Below are positions 5,696-8,320 of a stretch of 8,320 nucleotides of DNA, piece after piece. The notes below the pieces were generated by a model. It did no database searches. It was not told the DNA's origin and saw only the letters and a list, made by a program, of their open reading frames with translations. The DNA comes from Eubacterium sp. (GTDB taxonomy: Bacteria; Bacillota; Clostridia; Oscillospirales; Acutalibacteraceae). Positions within the stretch are counted from its first letter, which is position 1, and each line of letters opens with the position of its first letter. The position numbers and the translations under genes were made by a program. The DNA lies in assembly GCA_017543725.1 (NCBI GenBank), contig JAFYFO010000073.1, forward strand, positions 1 through 8,320. Reading direction: 5' to 3'.

Positions 5696-6230
5696 CGTCA
5701 TCATCAAAAAGACCGTCTACATCAAACATATCGTCGTCTTCTTCAAGGCTCTCTTCCTGAGAATCTTCAAAACTCATCTGCTCTGTGTTTTCAGAGGTGA
5801 AATCAACGCTTCCGTTTGCCTTCATCTGAATCCACTGCTGCATTGTTATTCTTATTTCTCTTAGCTTTGCGCCGTCATGAGGTCCGATAATTCCCTTTTC
5901 TTCAACCTGGTCCATTATCTTTGAGCCCCTTGAATAGCCAACGCCGAGTTTTCTTTCAAGGAAGGAAGTTGAGGCGCGTCCGTTTTCAAGAATAACTTCA
6001 ACAGCCTTTTCAAACAGCGGGTCGAGGCTTTCGCTGCTTTCTTCACCCGTGAACGCCTGGGATGAGCCTTTTTCCTGAACGGCTTTATTATCAATTTCTT
6101 TCTGAATCTCTTCACTGTACTGGCTTTCGCCCTGATTTCTGATAAACTCACAGAGGTCTTCTATTTCTTCATCGCTGATATAGCAGCCCTGAACACGGAG
6201 CGGCTTGCTTTCGCCGACTGGCGCATAGAG
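5688..6230 (-). CDS. ftsK: FtsK/SpoIIIE DNA translocase, C-terminal fragment (5' part missing)
   Basis: The last 180 residues of an FtsK/SpoIIIE-type translocase are present. They start at [19 protein letters not shown], the end of the motor domain, then [14 protein letters not shown], a variable linker, and the gamma winged-helix ([19 protein letters not shown], then EEKGIIGP) that reads oriented DNA motifs. A full protein is about 750-900 residues; the membrane part and nearly all of the ATPase are absent. Homology stops sharply at about 6228-6234, where Asp-Met before LYAPVG is replaced by unrelated GC-rich sequence. The frame happens to stay open to 6692, but the extra residues are antisense translation of other DNA. 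The protein ends in an unusually acidic tail (EESLEEDDD and GLFDDDDE). This is a broken gene or an assembly join. Coupled to ygiQ downstream. Confidence 0.88.
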   Translation of the reverse strand, partial: LYAPVGESKPLRVQGCYISDEEIEDLCEFIRNQGESQYSEEIQKEIDNKAVQEKGSSQAFTGEESSESLDPLFEKAVEVILENGRASTSFLERKLGVGYSRGSKIMDQVEEKGIIGPHDGAKLREIRITMQQWIQMKANGSVDFTSENTEQMSFEDSQEESLEEDDDMFDVDGLFDDDDE

Positions 6231-6404
6231 CTTTCGCCCGTCTCGGCGTCGGAGACGGACGTCACGATCTCGGAGGAGGTCGCCTACCGCAGCGGCGCGC
6301 TCTACGTCCTGAGCGGCTTCGGCCTGATGGTCCGCCGCGAGCTCGCCGCCTTCTCCGCCGGCCTGCGCCGGAAGGTCGAGGCGGGATCGGGCGCGGGAAA
6401 ATGA
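6228..6404 (+). pseudogene. 3' fragment of an unrelated GC-rich gene (possibly SRPBCC-like)
   Basis: A plus-strand frame runs from the ftsK junction to TGA 6402-6404. Nearly every third codon position is G or C, and overall GC is about 70% by eye, far above both flanks; this is the mark of real coding sequence from a high-GC source. The visible end reads [18 protein letters not shown]... and finishes with a helix ([18 protein letters not shown]). The strand-then-long-helix layout resembles the C-terminus of SRPBCC/START-like proteins, but this is a weak impression. The 5' end and start codon are missing, cut at the same point where ftsK stops. No terminator of matching composition follows; the sequence becomes AT-rich immediately after the stop. 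Confidence 0.5.
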
Positions 6405-6623
6405 ATCTATAATAATACCACCCGTAGTCTGATGATCTACCATCACATCTATCATATAGGCAGCCGATGTTTGCGGCTGCCTTTTTGGTTTTTCCGTAAA
6501 CGGCTCGGTAACTATTTCAGCGGTATTTGATTGCTGATGGACAGGGCCCTCATCTCCCGAAACAGGAGAAACGAATTCCCGTCGCAAGAACTGCTGAAAA
6601 CGCTGACGACATTTCTTTTTCAT
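6405..6623 (-). other. Possible orphan N-terminal reading frame, unrecognised
   Basis: From ATG 6623 the minus strand reads MKKKCRQRFQQFLRREF and continues without stop to the GC-rich segment at about 6404. Codon use looks plausible and the start is basic, but no Shine-Dalgarno precedes it. The frame also crosses the 6459-6486 terminator palindrome and resembles no family I know. If genuine, it is the 5' end of a gene cut at the junction; equally it may be non-coding. Confidence 0.2.
6459..6486 (+). terminator. Rho-independent terminator
   Basis: GGCAGCCG (6459-6466) pairs perfectly with CGGCTGCC (6474-6481) around a 7-nt loop and is followed by TTTTT (6482-6486), then GGTTTTT. This is a textbook plus-strand terminator about 55 nt after the TGA of the GC-rich fragment. 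Because base composition changes between that stop and the hairpin, it is unclear whether it belonged to that gene. Confidence 0.8.
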
Positions 6624-6632
6624 ATTTGAAAC

Positions 6633-6661
6633 TTGTACAGAATGTGAAAACCATATATAAT
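6633..6661 (+). promoter_or_regulatory. Plus-strand sigma-70 promoter upstream of cas3
   Basis: TTGTAC (6633-6638), a 17-bp spacer and a perfect TATAAT (6656-6661) predict a start near 6668. That gives a leader of about 260 nt before the proposed cas3 start. A weaker alternative nearer the gene is TTGGAC (6828-6833), 16 bp, TATAGT (6850-6855), overlapping a GTCCA/TGGAC palindrome that could be an operator. Confidence 0.5.
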
Positions 6662-6927
6662 ATTTATGTATGTTGATAACAGGAAGGGACACCCGTAAGA
6701 ACTAACTATTTTAGAGAAGCTCGTTCAATGGCTGCAGATGTTATTGATCGCTGATCATTCCTATGGCGCATGCTGGCCAGGTTCATAGTTGGCCCTTACA
6801 CAAGAGGGCGTGGTACTGTCCATATTATTGGACCGCATCTCTGGCAGAATATAGTGAAGCTTCTGATTCGTTGATTAGGAACAGGCCATTCATCGCTGAC
6901 ATTTGATAACATCGTGGGGGTTGTGCT

Positions 6928-8320
6928 TTGAGAGATTCCTGCTTTCCCGTCGATACTAAGCTTCCGACCGGATCGCCTCCGTTGCATTGGCTTCCTGCCA
7001 AGGCGAGCCCCGGCGGAGAACTGTGGCTGCCCTGCTGGATGCACAGCAAAGACACGGCAGAAATCGCCGTTCTGCTTCTGGAGGAATGGCTGCCCGGGCA
7101 TATCGCTGATTTCGGCGGGGTGACTGAAAGCGATTTGCGGAATGTATGCCGTTTTCTGGGGTTGGTCCATGATTTCGGAAAGCTGACTCCGGTCTTTGCT
7201 GCGCGGATCACCGAAGTCATTCCGGAGATCCGCCAAAAGCTGGAGGCAAAAGGGTTTTGCATCGGCACGCCGGGAGAATATGCAGACAGCAGCAGGACGC
7301 CGCACGCCAGGGCGGGCGAAGAACTGCTTTTGGACATGGGATGCACAGACTGCGTAGCGTCTGTCGTCGGCGCGCATCACGGGAAACCGCAGGATTCCGT
7401 ACTGCGGTACAGAGATGAGCTTTCCAATTATGAGAAGAACTATTACGGACCCGACTATAAGGACAGCCGCTCCGGTCAGTTGTGGAAGTCGGCGCGCAGC
7501 GAATGGCTTTCCTATGCTTTGGCGGAATCCGGCTTTCCATCTGTCGATGCGCTTCCGATACTTCGGCAGCCGATTCAAATCGTTCTTACAGGGCTGCTCA
7601 TCATGGCGGACTGGATTGCCAGCAACACGTCTTATTTCCCGCTGATCCCGCTCGACTCCTGTGGGAGGCTCTCCCTTTATCCGGAAAGAGTCCGGTGTGC
7701 ATGGGAAAGACTGGACTTGCCGTCCGCATGGGAGCCGATGACTTTCGTAATGGATCACGGCAGATTCTGTGAAGTCTTTCCGTTCGCGCCGAATCCGGTT
7801 CAGGACTTGATGCTTCGTGCTGTCAACGAAAGCCGCGGCGGGCTTTTTATCCTTGAAGCCCAGATGGGCGTTGGAAAGACTGAAGCGGCCCTGGCGGCGG
7901 CAGAGGTGCTGGCGAGCAAGTGCCGCTGCGGCGGAATCTATTTCGGTTTGCCGACGCAGGCGACCGCAAACGCCCTCTTCGCGCGTTTGACGGAGTGGGC
8001 GGGAGAGCAGGCGGAAGGCACCCGTCTGGCGATCCGCCTGGCCCATGGTATGGCCGAACTGAACGAGGAATACCGGGCGTTCTTCCGCGGCGCTTCCAAC
8101 GTGAACGATGACGGCGAAAAAGATGACCGCCTGATCGTCCACCCGTGGTTCAGCGGCCACAAACAGGCGCTGCTTGCCAATTACGTCATCGGCACGGTCG
8201 ACCAGCTGCTCCTCTCGGCGCTGAAACAGAAGCACGTTTTTCTGCGCCATCTTGGTCTCTCCGGCAAAGTTGTGATTCTGGATGAATGTCACGCCTATGA
8301 CGCATATATGAATCAGTATC
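6928..8320 (+). CDS. cas3: Type I-E CRISPR-associated helicase/nuclease Cas3, 3' part beyond the window
   Basis: 464 codons are visible from the proposed TTG start (6928) to the right edge. There is an in-frame TAA at 6907, no ATG between it and the conserved region, and a GGGGG tract 7 nt before the TTG. The HD nuclease domain comes first: LWLPCWMHSKDTA near the N-terminus, H81-D82 in LVHDFGKL, H150-H151 in GAHHGKPQ, and the MADWIAS motif. The SF2 helicase follows, with Walker A MGVGKT (residues 313-318), motif Ia-like GLPTQATANALF and the DECH box (452-455) in the I-E-style DECHAYDAYM. Cas3 is recruited by Cascade to unwind and degrade target DNA. The family has about 850-950 residues, so about half is seen. 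Composition is richer in GC than the ftsK-comF operon. Other cas genes should follow to the right. Confidence 0.93.
   Translation, partial: MRDSCFPVDTKLPTGSPPLHWLPAKASPGGELWLPCWMHSKDTAEIAVLLLEEWLPGHIADFGGVTESDLRNVCRFLGLVHDFGKLTPVFAARITEVIPEIRQKLEAKGFCIGTPGEYADSSRTPHARAGEELLLDMGCTDCVASVVGAHHGKPQDSVLRYRDELSNYEKNYYGPDYKDSRSGQLWKSARSEWLSYALAESGFPSVDALPILRQPIQIVLTGLLIMADWIASNTSYFPLIPLDSCGRLSLYPERVRCAWERLDLPSAWEPMTFVMDHGRFCEVFPFAPNPVQDLMLRAVNESRGGLFILEAQMGVGKTEAALAAAEVLASKCRCGGIYFGLPTQATANALFARLTEWAGEQAEGTRLAIRLAHGMAELNEEYRAFFRGASNVNDDGEKDDRLIVHPWFSGHKQALLANYVIGTVDQLLLSALKQKHVFLRHLGLSGKVVILDECHAYDAYMNQY

Larger units (their letters stand above)
6405..6927. other. 523-bp segment without a recognised gene, upstream of cas3
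   Basis: This intermediate-GC stretch holds a terminator (6459-6486), a plus-strand promoter (6633-6661) and a small palindrome GTCCA/TGGAC (6818-6833). The plus frame from about 6685 to 6880 is open except for one TGA (6739-6741) and reads TNYFREARSMAADVIDR, then, after the TGA, WRMLARFIVGPYTRGRGTV. It could be a decayed gene or an untranslated leader; I recognise no family. No CRISPR repeat, tRNA or insertion-sequence terminal repeat was found. Confidence 0.4.

Noticed and set aside
5696..5707. Upstream Met codons (MMMT) as the ygiQ start
   Set aside because: They lie in the Asp-codon run of ftsK without a ribosome site. YgiQ proteins begin close to the FLPVTKKEM segment, so ATG 5695 is preferred, though this is not proven.
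6405..6927. Insertion sequence between the GC-rich fragment and cas3
   Set aside because: No terminal inverted repeats, target duplication or transposase motif were found. An 8-nt CACCCGTA direct match (about 6419/6689) is too short to be meaningful.
6796..8292. 498-codon minus-strand frame opposite cas3
   Set aside because: It is antisense to a frame with clear HD, Walker A and DECH motifs, its residue content is that of shadow translation, and no family features are seen.
6405..8320. CRISPR array near cas3
   Set aside because: No regularly spaced direct repeats of 28-30 nt exist in the window; an array would be expected beyond the right edge.

Overview
The window looks like a fragment of a gut-type Clostridia (Bacillota) genome, probably Ruminococcaceae/Oscillospiraceae-like. 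This is inferred from moderate GC by eye, tightly packed minus-strand genes, a CCA-encoding tRNA-Leu and the ftsK-ygiQ-comEA-comF neighbourhood. It is uncertain that all 8.3 kb comes from one genome: near 6230 the sequence changes abruptly inside ftsK.

Layout, left to right. Positions 1-1330 (minus) hold most of a GPH-family (MelB-like) sugar:cation symporter with its own promoter; its C-terminus is cut by the window edge. Positions 1421-2491 form a rearranged tRNA-Leu locus. It has an intact tRNA-Leu(TAG) with a strong hairpin after its CCA, and two diverged 55-nt 'half tRNA-Leu' repeats flanking a small AT-rich lipoprotein gene. Further upstream come a run of three stem-loops and then a 13-14-nt remnant of a tRNA-Leu 5' end directly behind a good sigma-70 promoter. 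The simplest reading is that one or more insertions split an original promoter-tRNA unit and left 5' tRNA copies behind.

Positions 2496-6230 (minus) form a compact operon whose genes overlap. In transcription order they are the FtsK/SpoIIIE C-terminus, the radical-SAM protein YgiQ, a short ComEA-type DNA-binding protein, ComF, and a cysteine-rich (CPC) mini-protein. ComEA and ComF relate to DNA uptake and FtsK to DNA translocation; the roles of YgiQ and the CPC protein are not established.

At about 6228-6234 FtsK homology stops. It is followed by about 170 bp of very GC-rich sequence that reads as the 3' end of an unrelated plus-strand gene. Next comes about 520 bp of lower-GC DNA with a terminator and promoter but no recognised gene. 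From 6928 to the right edge lies the N-terminal half of a type I-E Cas3 (HD nuclease plus helicase start), which runs off the window; no CRISPR array is visible. The ftsK/GC-rich/cas3 joins could be an assembly chimera, a rearrangement or island boundary, and this must be settled before any functional link between the two halves is proposed.
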